Below are positions 7,922 to 17,049 of a stretch of 64,000 nt of DNA, one piece after another (within the stretch, counting starts at the first letter, position 1; each line of letters begins with the position of its first letter). Source of the DNA: Paenibacillus sp. JJ-223 (GTDB lineage Bacteria; Bacillota; Bacilli; Paenibacillales; Paenibacillaceae); the NCBI RefSeq assembly GCF_927798175.1, contig NZ_CAKMMP010000010.1, forward strand, positions 1 through 64,000. The letters run 5' to 3'. Below the pieces are notes generated by a model. The model saw only the letters and a list, made by a program, of their open reading frames with translations. It was not told where the DNA came from and did no database searches. The translations under genes were made by a program, and so were the position numbers.

Positions 7922-7941
7922 GAGGGAAGCTTTTTTCCCTC
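7922..7941 (+). promoter_or_regulatory. Hairpin just ahead of the dprA ribosome-binding site
   Basis: GAGGGAA (7922-7928) pairs perfectly with TTCCCTC (7935-7941). It ends 5 bases before GGGAGGAAG, the dprA ribosome-binding site. The stem competes for no base of the SD but could affect access; the function is inferred. Confidence 0.35.
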
Positions 7942-7961
7942 CAGCGGGAGGAAGTATACAT

Positions 7962-9092
7962 ATGAAAGATAAATGGATTTTATTCGGATTGCATGAAATG
8001 GAGGGCATTGGACGGAAAACGATCTCCAAGCTGATGTCCGGTGAGCACAAACTGGCAGACATGCTCGATTTTCGTAAAGAGGATTGGTTAAAGGTCGGGC
8101 TGAGAACGGATCAGGCACTCCGTTTGGTCGAACGATTAAATCGAAGCTGGATCGAGGAGAGACGAGAGCAGGTTTATAAACTGGGAATTCGGGTGATTAC
8201 GTATCTGGATGGTGAGTATCCCATATTATTGAAGGAAACGGGATCGCCGCCTTGGGTATTATATGGCATTGGAGATATGGGTTTGCTATGTTCGGATTCC
8301 ATTGCCATGGTGGGCACGCGAATGCCGACCGTATATGGCCGCAAAATCGGCGAGAAGCTGGCTGGTGATTTATGCCATGCAGGCTTGACGGTGATAAGCG
8401 GGTTGGCCAGAGGCATTGATAGCGTATGTCATGAAGCGGCCTTGCGTGCAGATGGCAAAACCATCGCCGTTTTCGGAACAGGCATCGATCAGATCTATCC
8501 GGCCGAAAATCGTGGATTAGCCGCAAAAATTGCTGAAAAAGGACTTCTGCTGTCGGAATACCCGCCAGGCACCAAAGCGCGGCAAGGACTGTTTCCCGAA
8601 CGCAACCGAATTATTGCCGGACTAAGCCTGGGGACGCTTGTTGTCGAGGCCGACCTTCGCAGCGGCTCGCTCATTACCGCAGACGCAGCCCTGGAAGCCG
8701 GTCGGGATGTATTTGCTGTTCCGGGACCGATCACTTCCCCGAAGAGCAGAGGAGCCCATAATTTGATTCGTCAGGGCGCCAAATTGGTCACATCCGTTAA
8801 CGATCTGTTGGAAGAATATCAAATGGGCTTGCCAAATCCCGAACAACTTCCTTACAATAGAGGTCGTTCAACGAAGAAAGGCGAAGGGATTGCACAAGCG
8901 ATATTTCCCGAAACAAGTCTTTCTTCCGACGAGCAACGCGTCATCACTCTGCTGGAGCATGAGGAGCAGTCTCTGGACCAGCTTGTGGAAAGGCTGGGTT
9001 GGGATTTTGGACATTTGCATTCAGTTCTGTTATCTTTAATCATAAAAAAGCAGATTAACCAATTACCTGGGTCAAGGTATGTGAGGGTATGA
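7962..9092 (+). CDS. dprA: DNA-processing protein DprA
   Basis: A 376-residue DprA/Smf protein that binds incoming single-stranded DNA and loads RecA during natural transformation. The helical N-terminal domain (GLHEMEGIGRKTISKLM) is followed by the Rossmann core: MVGTRMPTVYGRKIGE, ISGLARGIDSVCHEAAL, VFGTGIDQIYPAEN, and ERNRIIAGLSLGTLVVEA with SGSLITADAALEAGRDVFAVPG. A C-terminal winged-helix domain ends it (SLSSDEQRVITLLEHEEQSL). ATG 7962 is chosen for the GGGAGGAAG at 7946-7954; a TTG at 7908 lies inside the hairpin region. It is followed by topA, as in B. subtilis. Confidence 0.96.
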   Translation: MKDKWILFGLHEMEGIGRKTISKLMSGEHKLADMLDFRKEDWLKVGLRTDQALRLVERLNRSWIEERREQVYKLGIRVITYLDGEYPILLKETGSPPWVLYGIGDMGLLCSDSIAMVGTRMPTVYGRKIGEKLAGDLCHAGLTVISGLARGIDSVCHEAALRADGKTIAVFGTGIDQIYPAENRGLAAKIAEKGLLLSEYPPGTKARQGLFPERNRIIAGLSLGTLVVEADLRSGSLITADAALEAGRDVFAVPGPITSPKSRGAHNLIRQGAKLVTSVNDLLEEYQMGLPNPEQLPYNRGRSTKKGEGIAQAIFPETSLSSDEQRVITLLEHEEQSLDQLVERLGWDFGHLHSVLLSLIIKKQINQLPGSRYVRV

Positions 9093-9199
9093 CGACGCTG
9101 CAGCTGCTGCAGTGTGTGAACATAAACGTTATGAGAAGTTAGTTAGATGGGATGAGTTCGCTTGTTTTAGCAGCTCGTCACTGAGAGGAGGATGAACCT

Positions 9200-11299
9200 A
9201 TGGCGGATTCACTCGTTATCGTGGAGTCGCCCTCAAAGGCGAAGACGATTGGCAAATATTTGGGCAGCAAGTTCATCGTAAAGGCTTCGATGGGACATGT
9301 GCGCGATTTGCCGAAGAGTCAGATCGGCGTTGAGGTTGAAAATGATTTTAATCCGAAATATATTACGATCCGCGGCAAAGGTTCTGTTCTGAAAGAACTC
9401 AAGGATGCACGCAAAAAGGTGAAAAAAGTGTATCTTGCAGCTGACCCGGATCGCGAAGGTGAAGCGATAGCCTGGCATTTGGCCCATGCGCTTGAACTGG
9501 ATGACACCGAGGATTGCAGGGTTGTTTTCAACGAGATTACGAAGCAGGCCGTGAAGGATGCTTTCAAAACCCCGCGCAAAATCAACATGGACTTGGTGAA
9601 TGCCCAGCAAGCGAGAAGGATTCTTGATCGTCTTGTCGGGTACAAGATCAGCCCGCTATTATGGAAGAAAGTCAAAAAGGGACTATCGGCAGGACGAGTT
9701 CAGTCGGTAGCCGTCAAAATCATCTTGGATCGGGAAAATGAAATCAATGATTTCATTCCCGAAGAGTACTGGAGCATTACTGCCAAGCTGACGGCAGACG
9801 GCAGCCCTTTCGAAGCCAAGTTTCATCAATTGAATGGCGTAAAAACCGAGCTTGGCAGCGAGGCAGAGGTTCAGGCTGTGCTTAAACAGATCGAAGGCGC
9901 TCCTTTTACAGTCAAGGAAGTAAAAGAGAAGGAACGCAGCCGCAACCCATCTGCCCCGTTTACGACGAGTTCCCTGCAGCAGGAAGCGGCCCGGAAGCTC
10001 AATTTCAGGGCATCCAAAACGATGTCCGTTGCCCAACAGCTCTATGAGGGCGTTGACCTTGGCAAAGAGGGCACCGTGGGTCTTATCACGTATATGCGTA
10101 CCGACTCCACTCGAATTGCTGCATCCGCGCAGGAAGAAGCCAAAGATTACATCATCAGCAAGTATGGCGATGCCTTTGTGCCGGAAACTCCACGCAACTA
10201 TGCGAAAAAGGCTGCCAATGCGCAGGATGCGCACGAAGCGATTCGGCCTACCTCCATTTTGCGCGATCCGGATTCCATCAAGTCGTTTATGAGCCGTGAC
10301 CAGTTCAGGCTGTATAAGCTGGTTTGGGAACGCTTCGTGGCGAGTCAAATGGCTTCTGCCATTCTGGATACCCTGTCGGTAGATATCGCTGTGGGAGACG
10401 CCACGTTTCGGGCGGCTGGTTCGAAAGTCCGCTTCCAGGGATTCATGAAGGTGTACGTGGAAGGCAATGACGACGGTACAACCGAAGAGGATCGTTTGCT
10501 TCCGCCGCTGAAAAGCGGTGATGTGCTCGAAAAGCAAGAGATCGAACCGAAACAGCATTTTACGCAGCCGCCGCCGCGGTATACGGAAGCAAGGCTCGTT
10601 CGCACGTTGGAAGAGCTGGGTATAGGGCGTCCAAGTACGTATGCGCCAACGCTGGAAACGATCCAGAAACGCGGATATGTCGCGATCGAAGAAAAGAAAT
10701 TCATGCCGACTGAGCTTGGTGAGCTGGTTATTGAGCAAATGGAGGAGTTTTTCCCGGAAATTCTGGATGTCGAGTTTACGGCCAACATGGAGGGGGATCT
10801 CGACCATGTGGAGGAAGGCACGGAAGATTGGGTGAAGGTCCTCGCCGAATTCTATGAATCGTTCGAGAAGCGCCTTGAATTTGCCGAAGAAGAAATGAAG
10901 GAAATCGAGATCGAAGATGAAGTCTCGGATGAAACATGCGAAAAATGCGGCAAACCGATGGTTTACAAGCTGGGTCGTTTCGGGAAATTTTTGGCATGCT
11001 CCGGCTTTCCGGATTGCCGAAACACGAAACCGATCGTCAAGGATATCGGCGTAACTTGTCCAAAATGCAAGGAAGGACATGTCGTGGAACGGCGCAGTAA
11101 AAAAGGACGGGTGTTTTACGGCTGCGACAGATATCCGGAGTGCGACTTCGTATCCTGGGATAAACCGTCTGCCAAGCCGTGCCCTAGCTGCGGTTCCATG
11201 ATGGTTGAGAAGCGCAACAAGCAGGGAACTCGCCTGCAGTGTACTTCATGCGATCATCAGGAGCCCGTGGAGGAGCCGGAAGAAGAATCAGCGCAATAG
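9200..11299 (+). CDS. topA: DNA topoisomerase I (type IA)
   Basis: A 699-residue type IA topoisomerase that relaxes negative supercoils. The TOPRIM domain starts at the N-terminus ([13 protein letters not shown]) with metal-binding D82 and D84 in [15 protein letters not shown]. The catalytic tyrosine is Y298 in [13 protein letters not shown], followed by HEAIRPT. The C-terminus has three zinc ribbons: CEKCG with CSGFPDC, CPKC with CDRYPEC, and CPSCG with CTSC. All are intact. GAGAGGAGG precedes ATG 9200. The order dprA-topA-trmFO is conserved across Bacillales. Confidence 0.98.
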   Translation: MADSLVIVESPSKAKTIGKYLGSKFIVKASMGHVRDLPKSQIGVEVENDFNPKYITIRGKGSVLKELKDARKKVKKVYLAADPDREGEAIAWHLAHALELDDTEDCRVVFNEITKQAVKDAFKTPRKINMDLVNAQQARRILDRLVGYKISPLLWKKVKKGLSAGRVQSVAVKIILDRENEINDFIPEEYWSITAKLTADGSPFEAKFHQLNGVKTELGSEAEVQAVLKQIEGAPFTVKEVKEKERSRNPSAPFTTSSLQQEAARKLNFRASKTMSVAQQLYEGVDLGKEGTVGLITYMRTDSTRIAASAQEEAKDYIISKYGDAFVPETPRNYAKKAANAQDAHEAIRPTSILRDPDSIKSFMSRDQFRLYKLVWERFVASQMASAILDTLSVDIAVGDATFRAAGSKVRFQGFMKVYVEGNDDGTTEEDRLLPPLKSGDVLEKQEIEPKQHFTQPPPRYTEARLVRTLEELGIGRPSTYAPTLETIQKRGYVAIEEKKFMPTELGELVIEQMEEFFPEILDVEFTANMEGDLDHVEEGTEDWVKVLAEFYESFEKRLEFAEEEMKEIEIEDEVSDETCEKCGKPMVYKLGRFGKFLACSGFPDCRNTKPIVKDIGVTCPKCKEGHVVERRSKKGRVFYGCDRYPECDFVSWDKPSAKPCPSCGSMMVEKRNKQGTRLQCTSCDHQEPVEEPEEESAQ

Positions 11300-11320
11300 C
11301 ATAGATGGGGGTAAATGATT

Positions 11321-12658
11321 TTGAGTAATGAACAACAAGTGACTGTGATTGGTGCCGGATTGGCCGGTACGGAAGCGGCCTGGCAAATCGCAAGCCGCGG
11401 GGTGCGCGTGAAGCTGTATGAAATGAGACCCGTAGTGAAAACGCCTGCACATCACACGGATAAATTCGCCGAACTGGTATGCAGTAATTCGCTTCGTGCC
11501 AATGGGTTGACCAATGCGGTCGGCGTCCTGAAGGAAGAAATGCGCATGCTGAACTCGCTGGTGCTTGCAGCTGCAGACCGCCATGCAGTACCTGCTGGCG
11601 GTGCGCTTGCCGTTGACCGGGACGGGTTTTCGGGTGAAATTACATCTACGCTGCACAATCATCCGCTGATCGAAGTGGTGAACGAAGAGTTAACCGCGAT
11701 TCCGGAGGATGGCATTGTGGTTGTGGCTACCGGCCCGCTGACTTCGCCTGCATTGTCCGAGCAGATCAAAGCGCTTATGGGCGAGGAATATTTTTACTTT
11801 TACGACGCGGCTGCGCCGATTATCGAAAAAGATTCCATCGACATGAACAAAGTATATCTTGCATCCCGCTATGACAAAGGCGAGGCGGCATATCTGAACT
11901 GCCCGATGACCGAAGAGGAATTCGACACGTTCTACGAGGCGCTGATTACGGCTGAAGTCGCTCAATTGAAAGAATTCGAGAAGGAAATTTATTTCGAAGG
12001 CTGCATGCCGATTGAAGTCATGATGAAACGGGGAAAACAAACCGCGCTGTTCGGACCGATGAAACCGGTTGGCCTCGTCAACCCGCATACAGGGACGCTG
12101 CCGCACGCAGTCGTTCAGCTGAGACAGGACAATGCTGCAGGCACGCTGTACAATCTCGTAGGCTTCCAGACCCATCTGAAATGGGGAGAACAAAAGCGGG
12201 TATTCTCGCTGATTCCTGGTTTGGAAAATGCGGAATTCGTGCGTTATGGAGTCATGCACCGAAACACGTTCATCAACTCGCCGAAGCTGCTTCACCCGAC
12301 CTATCAATTCAAAGGGCGTTCCAACCTGTTCTTCGCCGGCCAAATGACCGGGGTTGAAGGGTATGTGGAATCCGCGGCATCCGGACTGATTGCCGGTATG
12401 AATGCAGCCAAGCTTGCGCTGGGTCAGGATATGGCTGTGCTGCCTGCGGAAACGACGCTGGGAAGCATGGCTCAATACATTACCACTGCCGATTTCAAGC
12501 ATTTTCAGCCGATGAACGCGAATTTTGGTTTGCTGCCGAAATTGGCTCAGAAAATTCGCAACAAAAAAGAAAAAAATGAAGCTCTTGCTCAGCGTGCACT
12601 GGACGGCATTGCCCGTTTTGCGGCTGAGGAGGGCCTGACGGTTCCTGGACGCGTTTAA
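11321..12658 (+). CDS. trmFO: Methylenetetrahydrofolate-tRNA-(uracil-5-)-methyltransferase TrmFO
   Basis: A ~445-residue FAD/folate-dependent methyltransferase that makes 5-methyluridine at position 54 of tRNA, the Firmicute replacement for TrmA. The FAD-binding [16 protein letters not shown] lies at the N-terminus. [10 protein letters not shown], the [17 protein letters not shown] motif and [13 protein letters not shown] are diagnostic. TTG 11321 is preferred because GGGGG (11307-11311) is then 9 bases away; an in-frame ATG at 11315 would leave only 3. It lies between topA and hslV. In B. subtilis the recombinase gene codV follows; here it is absent. Confidence 0.96.
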   Translation: MSNEQQVTVIGAGLAGTEAAWQIASRGVRVKLYEMRPVVKTPAHHTDKFAELVCSNSLRANGLTNAVGVLKEEMRMLNSLVLAAADRHAVPAGGALAVDRDGFSGEITSTLHNHPLIEVVNEELTAIPEDGIVVVATGPLTSPALSEQIKALMGEEYFYFYDAAAPIIEKDSIDMNKVYLASRYDKGEAAYLNCPMTEEEFDTFYEALITAEVAQLKEFEKEIYFEGCMPIEVMMKRGKQTALFGPMKPVGLVNPHTGTLPHAVVQLRQDNAAGTLYNLVGFQTHLKWGEQKRVFSLIPGLENAEFVRYGVMHRNTFINSPKLLHPTYQFKGRSNLFFAGQMTGVEGYVESAASGLIAGMNAAKLALGQDMAVLPAETTLGSMAQYITTADFKHFQPMNANFGLLPKLAQKIRNKKEKNEALAQRALDGIARFAAEEGLTVPGRV

Positions 12659-12681
12659 ATCATACGTAGGAGGCTTATATC

Positions 12682-13224
12682 ATGGACATGTCATTTCACG
12701 CGACGACGATCTGTGCTGTGCGCCATAATGGCAAAGCCGCGATTGCCGGGGATGGGCAGGTGACCATGGGACAGAGCGTGGTCATGAAACAAACGGCCAA
12801 AAAGGTGCGACGTTTGTACCGGGGGCAGGTCGTTGCCGGTTTTGCGGGATCTGTAGCTGACGCTATTACCTTGTTTGAAAAATTCGAAGGCAAGCTGGAG
12901 GAGCATCACGGCAATCTGCAGCGGGCTGCCGTTGAGCTCGCCAAGGATTGGCGTCAGGATCGGATTTTGCGCAAGCTGGAGGCTTTGTTGATCGTGATGG
13001 ATCATAGCGGCATGCTCCTTATTTCCGGCGGTGGCGAAATTATCGAACCGGATGACGACGTCATTGCAATCGGATCGGGGGGGAACTTTGCTTTGTCAGC
13101 CGCAAGAGCATTGAAACGTCATGCCACGGATCTGGAAGCAAAGGATATCGCCAGGGAGGCGCTTCAAATTGCCTCAGAGCTATGCGTGTATACCAATAAC
13201 AACATTATTGTCGAAGAGCTGTAA
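12682..13224 (+). CDS. hslV: HslV (ClpQ/CodW) peptidase of the HslUV protease
   Basis: A 180-residue proteasome-beta-like peptidase that forms a dodecamer capped by HslU. Signature segments are [20 protein letters not shown] (residues 8-27), FAGSVADA and AIGSGGNFA. It does not begin with Met-Thr as the E. coli form does. It reads [10 protein letters not shown] from an ATG with AGGAGG at an ideal 8-base distance. The B. subtilis homologue also has a short SFHA extension and is reported to use an N-terminal serine. Whether the nucleophile here is Ser or the internal Thr cannot be decided from sequence. hslU follows after a structured 125-base gap. Confidence 0.96.
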   Translation: MDMSFHATTICAVRHNGKAAIAGDGQVTMGQSVVMKQTAKKVRRLYRGQVVAGFAGSVADAITLFEKFEGKLEEHHGNLQRAAVELAKDWRQDRILRKLEALLIVMDHSGMLLISGGGEIIEPDDDVIAIGSGGNFALSAARALKRHATDLEAKDIAREALQIASELCVYTNNNIIVEEL

Positions 13225-13225
13225 T

Positions 13226-13284
13226 GTAACCCCGCAAGCGAGAACCTGGGTCGAAGGTTTGTTTCAAGCGCTATGCGGGGTTAC
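13226..13284 (+). repeat. Large inverted repeat between hslV and hslU
   Basis: GTAACCCCGCA (13226-13236) pairs perfectly with TGCGGGGTTAC (13274-13284). Inside it AGCG (13237-13240) pairs with CGCT (13269-13272) and AACCT (13243-13247) with AGGTT (13255-13259). A long three-tier hairpin results, starting one base after the hslV stop codon. No proper T run follows, so full termination is doubtful; partial termination or mRNA stabilisation is possible. Confidence 0.6.
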
Positions 13285-13308
13285 CCCTAGTTTTGGATAA
13301 AAGTTAAG

Positions 13309-13329
13309 ATGCCGGAAAAAATCCGGCAT
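13309..13329 (+). promoter_or_regulatory. Perfect 8-bp hairpin ahead of the hslU ribosome-binding site
   Basis: ATGCCGGA (13309-13316) pairs with TCCGGCAT (13322-13329) around an A5 loop. GGCAGGAGGG, the hslU ribosome-binding site, begins 4 bases later. A role in setting HslU translation or processing the hslVU mRNA is inferred. Confidence 0.45.
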
Positions 13330-13349
13330 AATGGCAGGAGGGAACCGGA

Positions 13350-14750
13350 ATGCAAACTCAATCGTTAACCCCAAGACAAATCGTAGCAGAGCTGGATAAG
13401 TACATTGTAGGACAGAAGCAGGCGAAGAAATCGGTGGCGGTTGCGCTTCGCAACCGTTATCGACGGAGCCTGCTGCCTGAACACACCCAGGACGACATCG
13501 TACCGAAAAACATTTTGATGATCGGCCCGACCGGGGTCGGGAAAACGGAAATCGCGCGCCGCTTGGCCAAACTGGTAGGCGCTCCTTTCGTGAAAGTGGA
13601 AGCTACGAAATTTACGGAAGTAGGTTATGTCGGCCGCGATGTCGAATCCATGGTCCGTGATCTGATCGAAACGTCCCTGCGCATGGTGAAACAGGAGCGT
13701 ACGGAAAAAGTGAAGGATAAGGCTGAGGAAGCCGCCAATGAGCGAATCGTACATATTTTGGCGCCTTCGACGTCCCGTTCTAAAAACCAGCGTAATCCGT
13801 TCGAAATGATCTTTGGCAACAATTCGAGCCAGGAAGACGAACAGGAAGATCGCCAAACCGATTCCGGGCTTGCGGAAAGACGGCGGAAAATCAAATTCGA
13901 CCTGTTGTCAGGCAAATTGGAAAACGAAATTATCGAAATCGATGTCGAGGATACGACGCCTTCCATGATGGATATGTTTGCCGGGCAGGGGAATGATCAG
14001 ATGGGCATGAACATGCAAGAGATGTTTGGCAGCCTGCTGCCCCGCCGCACCAAAAAACGCAAGCTGGCCATCAAGGAAGCGCGCAAGGTGCTGACCCAGG
14101 AAGAAGCGGGCAAACTGATCGATATGGATGATGTCACCCAAGAATCGGTCCGTCGGGCAGAACAAACGGGGATCATTTTTATCGACGAAATTGACAAAGT
14201 AGCCAGCCAAGGGCGCGGGAGCGGCCCGGACGTCTCCAGGGAGGGTGTACAGCGCGACATTCTGCCGATTGTCGAGGGTTCGACGGTGATGACCAAATAT
14301 GGGCCCGTTAAAACGGATTATATCCTCTTTATCGCAGCTGGCGCATTTCATGTCGCGAAGCCGTCGGATCTCATTCCGGAGCTGCAGGGACGTTTTCCGA
14401 TTCGCGTGGAGTTGGATAGCTTGACGCTTGAAGAATTCGTATCCATTCTGACAGAACCTAAAAATGCGTTAACGAAGCAATATGTCGATTTGTTGCGAAC
14501 GGAAGATATTGAGATCGAGTTTTCAGCCGAAGCCATTCGGGAGATCGCAAAGCTTGCCGTGTCCGTAAACCAGAACACCGAGAATATCGGTGCTCGCCGT
14601 CTGCACACCATTCTGGAGAAGCTGCTGGAGGATTTATCCTTTGAGGCCCCTGAGCTGACGCTGGAGCGCATGCTCATTACACCGGAGTATGTTCGGGAAA
14701 AACTCGGCGATATTGCACAGGATCGCGATTTAAGTCAGTACATTCTATAA
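13350..14750 (+). CDS. hslU: HslU (ClpY/CodX) ATPase of the HslUV protease
   Basis: A 466-residue AAA+ unfoldase that feeds substrates to Hsl[18 protein letters not shown] begins the protein, Walker A GPTGVGKT is at residues 59-66 and Walker B is IIFIDEIDK. The insertion I-domain lies between them (~110-240) and includes an acidic stretch. The C-terminal domain has [18 protein letters not shown]. The last residues DRDLSQYIL form the tail that docks into HslV. AGGAGGG precedes ATG 13350. B. subtilis places codY immediately downstream; here a terminator and 0.9 kb of non-coding DNA follow. Confidence 0.97.
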   Translation: MQTQSLTPRQIVAELDKYIVGQKQAKKSVAVALRNRYRRSLLPEHTQDDIVPKNILMIGPTGVGKTEIARRLAKLVGAPFVKVEATKFTEVGYVGRDVESMVRDLIETSLRMVKQERTEKVKDKAEEAANERIVHILAPSTSRSKNQRNPFEMIFGNNSSQEDEQEDRQTDSGLAERRRKIKFDLLSGKLENEIIEIDVEDTTPSMMDMFAGQGNDQMGMNMQEMFGSLLPRRTKKRKLAIKEARKVLTQEEAGKLIDMDDVTQESVRRAEQTGIIFIDEIDKVASQGRGSGPDVSREGVQRDILPIVEGSTVMTKYGPVKTDYILFIAAGAFHVAKPSDLIPELQGRFPIRVELDSLTLEEFVSILTEPKNALTKQYVDLLRTEDIEIEFSAEAIREIAKLAVSVNQNTENIGARRLHTILEKLLEDLSFEAPELTLERMLITPEYVREKLGDIAQDRDLSQYIL

Positions 14751-14753
14751 GGG

Positions 14754-14798
14754 AAAAGACACGCACCGGGCGAATGTCCCAATGCGTGTCTTTTTTTT
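14754..14798 (+). terminator. Strong terminator after hslU
   Basis: AAAAGACACGCA (14754-14765) pairs with TGCGTGTCTTTT starting at 14783, followed by an unbroken T run to 14798. Confidence 0.93.
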
Positions 14799-14840
14799 GA
14801 AGCTTCGCATATAATTTCGACATTTTTGTTACATAGCAGC

Positions 14841-14868
14841 TAATGTTTAACAACGTTTTAACCGATAA
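14841..14868 (+). promoter_or_regulatory. Possible SigD-type (flagellar sigma) promoter
   Basis: TAAT (14841-14844), a 16-base spacer and ACCGATAA (14861-14868) resemble the SigD/FliA consensus TAAA-N15-GCCGATAA with one mismatch in each box. It faces the flagellar operon, about 800 bases ahead of flgB. Confidence 0.4.
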
Positions 14869-15033
14869 TAGAGTAAAAGCACGATGGGACATGCCGAAAT
14901 ATAGGACTTGTGAAGCAGATCAAGGAGATTGTCTTAGATAAGCATCCGCATATGTTTAAAATTCAATTGGTTTGAATTCCAAATATAGGTTTATTTATTG
15001 TCCTAGTCTAGTGATCGGTTTAATGGCAATGGG

Positions 15034-15227
15034 TCGGTTTTATTGCGCAAATGCGAAAAAAGCCTGAGTAATGGGACATTTTGGATGAAACTGAAAACCG
15101 GGGACGGTGCACGGTTTTGTTAACTCTAAATGTTAAGAAATTGTTAGTCTCCCAAGTTCAGAAATGAAGGGTTGTCTTCTGGACGGGGTGTCAATTATGA
15201 ATTACAACGATACATCGGTTTTATTGC
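15034..15227. repeat. 13-base direct repeat, two copies
   Basis: TCGGTTTTATTGC occurs at 15034-15046 and again at 15215-15227. A looser third version, ATCGGTTTAATGGC, lies around 15014-15027. Confidence 0.5.
15094..15118 (+). other. Hairpin in the pre-flgB non-coding region
   Basis: AAAACCG (15094-15100) pairs with CGGTTTT (15112-15118) around an 11-base loop. There is no T run worth calling a terminator. Confidence 0.4.
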
Positions 15228-15452
15228 ATCCTGGTTTGGAAAGCCTATTGTTACGCCAAATTTTTCATGTTTAACCATGGGAAAATTCGCCGGATAACTC
15301 TTCGCTCAATTCGGATCGCTTAAAAATATAGATGAAATCGTGAAGCGAACTTTGAATTGTAAGAGACTAGATGTTAAGTAGATTTAAACAATGTTTTCTT
15401 TTGGGTCCCATCGTTTACGAAAAAAATCATAATTTGCTGAAAATACTCAAAA

Positions 15453-15485
15453 AGCTCTGTCTTTAAGAAAAGATAGGGCTTTTTT
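15453..15485 (+). terminator. Isolated strong terminator ahead of flgB
   Basis: AGCTCTGTCTTT (15453-15464) pairs over 12 positions (two G-T) with AAAGATAGGGCT (15469-15480) around a 4-base loop, followed by a run of T to 15485. It follows no gene, since the hslU terminator is 650 bases upstream. It therefore implies a separate transcript or an attenuator. Confidence 0.75.
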
Positions 15486-15663
15486 CTTATTGTAATAAAT
15501 GCCAATCTCTAAGAAACTTATGTTATACGACAACATCAGAGTTAATTCTACTTAAGTCCTAGATCGACGGATAAAAACGAACCTGTTTTTGTCGAAAACA
15601 AGGATAACTTGAAGAAAAAGGGTTGTAACTTTTTCCATAATTTTAAAAGAGAGGAGGGATATT

Positions 15664-16074
15664 ATGAATCTTTTGAATGATATTAGTTTTAAAAGGTTGC
15701 AAGGTGCACTTGATGCGTCGAATATGCGGCAAAATGCCATTGCCAACAACATCGCGAATGCTGACACCCCGTATTTCAAGCGTTCTGACATTTCTTTTGA
15801 AGAAATGCTGCAACAGCAAATGAACGATGGGGATATCAAGGTTTTGAAAGGGAAAGTGACAGATCCAAGGCATTTTGTCATAGGTCCTTCCTCTTCCGTT
15901 CCTGCGCCAGTAGTCGAAATGGACCAGAGCACCTCCATGAACAATAACCAGAACAATGTCGATATTGATCGTGAGATGAGTCTTCTGGCGGAGAACCAAC
16001 TGAGATATAACGCCTACATTCAGCAGGTAAATGAACAGATCAAGATGATGCGAGTCGGAATTGAAGGGAGATAA
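15664..16074 (+). CDS. flgB: Flagellar basal-body rod protein FlgB
   Basis: A 136-residue proximal rod protein, exported by the flagellar type III system and assembled in the rod between the MS ring and the distal rod. The N-terminus carries the rod/hook-family motif ANNIANADTPYFKR (~30-43). The C-terminus has the pairing coiled-coil helix (MSLLAENQLRYNAYIQQVNE). GAGGAGGG precedes ATG 15664. It is the first gene of the fla/che operon, with flgC 5 bases downstream. Confidence 0.97.
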   Translation: MNLLNDISFKRLQGALDASNMRQNAIANNIANADTPYFKRSDISFEEMLQQQMNDGDIKVLKGKVTDPRHFVIGPSSSVPAPVVEMDQSTSMNNNQNNVDIDREMSLLAENQLRYNAYIQQVNEQIKMMRVGIEGR

Positions 16075-16079
16075 TTCTA

Positions 16080-16532
16080 GTGAACGTTAGCAACAGCTTT
16101 AGTATTAGTTCGTCTGCTCTAACCGCGCAGCGTTTGCGGATGGATGTGATCTCGTCCAACATTGCGAATGCCGAAACGACCCGTGCCAGCGTGTCCAACG
16201 GAGAAGCGGTCCCATACAAAAGGAAAATGGTTGTCCTGGAACCGAACAAATCTTCTTTCAGCAGCCTTCTTCAAAGTCAGATGCAAGGAGGGGCTACCGG
16301 GAAAGGAGTCAGGGTTTCGGAAATTCGCGAAGATCAGTCACCGCTTAAACCGGTGTACGATCCGACACATCCGGATGCTAACGCCGAAGGTTATGTCATG
16401 ATGCCCAATGTCGACATCGCCAAAGAAATGGTGGATATGATCTCGGCCTCACGCTCATATGAGGCAAATGTTACAGCACTGAATTCCACCAAAGCGATGT
16501 TCACGAAAGCTCTGGAAATCGGAAGAGCCTGA
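16080..16532 (+). CDS. flgC: Flagellar basal-body rod protein FlgC
   Basis: A 150-residue proximal rod protein. The N-terminal helix SSALTAQRLRMDVISSNIANAE and the C-terminal motif NVDIAKEMVDMISASRSYEA are diagnostic of the FlgC/FlgG rod family. It begins at GTG 16080 directly behind flgB and overlaps nothing. As a rod subunit it is exported through FlhAB/FliPQR, encoded further along this operon. Confidence 0.97.
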   Translation: MNVSNSFSISSSALTAQRLRMDVISSNIANAETTRASVSNGEAVPYKRKMVVLEPNKSSFSSLLQSQMQGGATGKGVRVSEIREDQSPLKPVYDPTHPDANAEGYVMMPNVDIAKEMVDMISASRSYEANVTALNSTKAMFTKALEIGRA

Positions 16533-16592
16533 TTGAATGTAAATCGGTAGCACCAAGTGAGACAAACGAAAGAGCTGACGGGAGGGACATTA

Positions 16593-16904
16593 ATGATTCA
16601 AAATAACATGTTCAGTATACAAGGGGCTCAACCTTTGCAGTTGCAGAGCACGACAGTGGAACGGCCATCCACACCAGCCGAAACGATTCAAAACTTCGGT
16701 ACATATCTACAAGAGGCTCTTGGCTCCGTAGCGGCCCAAGAGACCGAGTCACACGAAATGACCAACCAGTTTTTGGTTGGCAAAGCAAATATCGATCAGG
16801 TCATGATCACGTCTGAACAGGCGCTGCTTAGCTTGCAGTTGACGACCCAGATTCGAAACAAAGTGATCGAAGCATATCAGGAAATTATGCGTACTCAACT
16901 GTAA
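16593..16904 (+). CDS. fliE: Flagellar hook-basal body complex protein FliE
   Basis: A 103-residue adaptor that joins the MS ring (FliF) to the rod. The C-terminal half is typical: VGKANIDQVMITSEQALLSL then TTQIRNKVIEAYQEIMRTQL, ending in the conserved M-R-x-Q/I-L-type tail. ATG 16593 is chosen for the GGAGGG at 16581-16586; an in-frame GTG at 16557 lacks a ribosome-binding site. A 145-base gap with no recognisable feature separates it from fliF. Confidence 0.95.
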   Translation: MIQNNMFSIQGAQPLQLQSTTVERPSTPAETIQNFGTYLQEALGSVAAQETESHEMTNQFLVGKANIDQVMITSEQALLSLQLTTQIRNKVIEAYQEIMRTQL

Positions 16905-17049
16905 TAGCACGCCTGCAATGATGTCGGCGCTGGACCTAACAACTAGCAGACGCGGTACTGATCCTGCCAACATTCTTCCTGCTTTCAAACGAGCGAGCGA
17001 CGGAGATGGCTTCGGGACAGATTAGCAAAGTTTCGGATGGGGTGACAGA

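Larger units (their letters stand above)
14799..15663 (+). other. AT-rich intergenic region in place of codY, ahead of the fla/che operon
   Basis: I see no convincing gene in these 865 bases: no ORF has both a ribosome-binding site and protein-like composition. It contains a SigD-like promoter (14841-14868), a 13-base direct repeat, a hairpin at 15094-15118 and a strong terminator at 15453-15485. A good ribosome-binding site for flgB (GAGGAGGG) is at the end. An untranslated RNA or a long leader of the flagellar operon would fit. No c-di-GMP riboswitch core was recognised. Confidence 0.6.

Noticed and set aside
9683..11080. Long open frame on the minus strand opposite topA
   Set aside because: It lies wholly within topA, has no ribosome-binding site and a His/Phe/Arg-rich, mirror-type composition. 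topA is complete with all motifs.
14799..15663. c-di-GMP riboswitch upstream of flgB
   Set aside because: The conserved core sequence of the GEMM motif was looked for and not found.
15552..15956. Minus-strand frame overlapping the flgB start
   Set aside because: No ribosome-binding site, overlaps the certain flgB gene and has no protein-like motifs.
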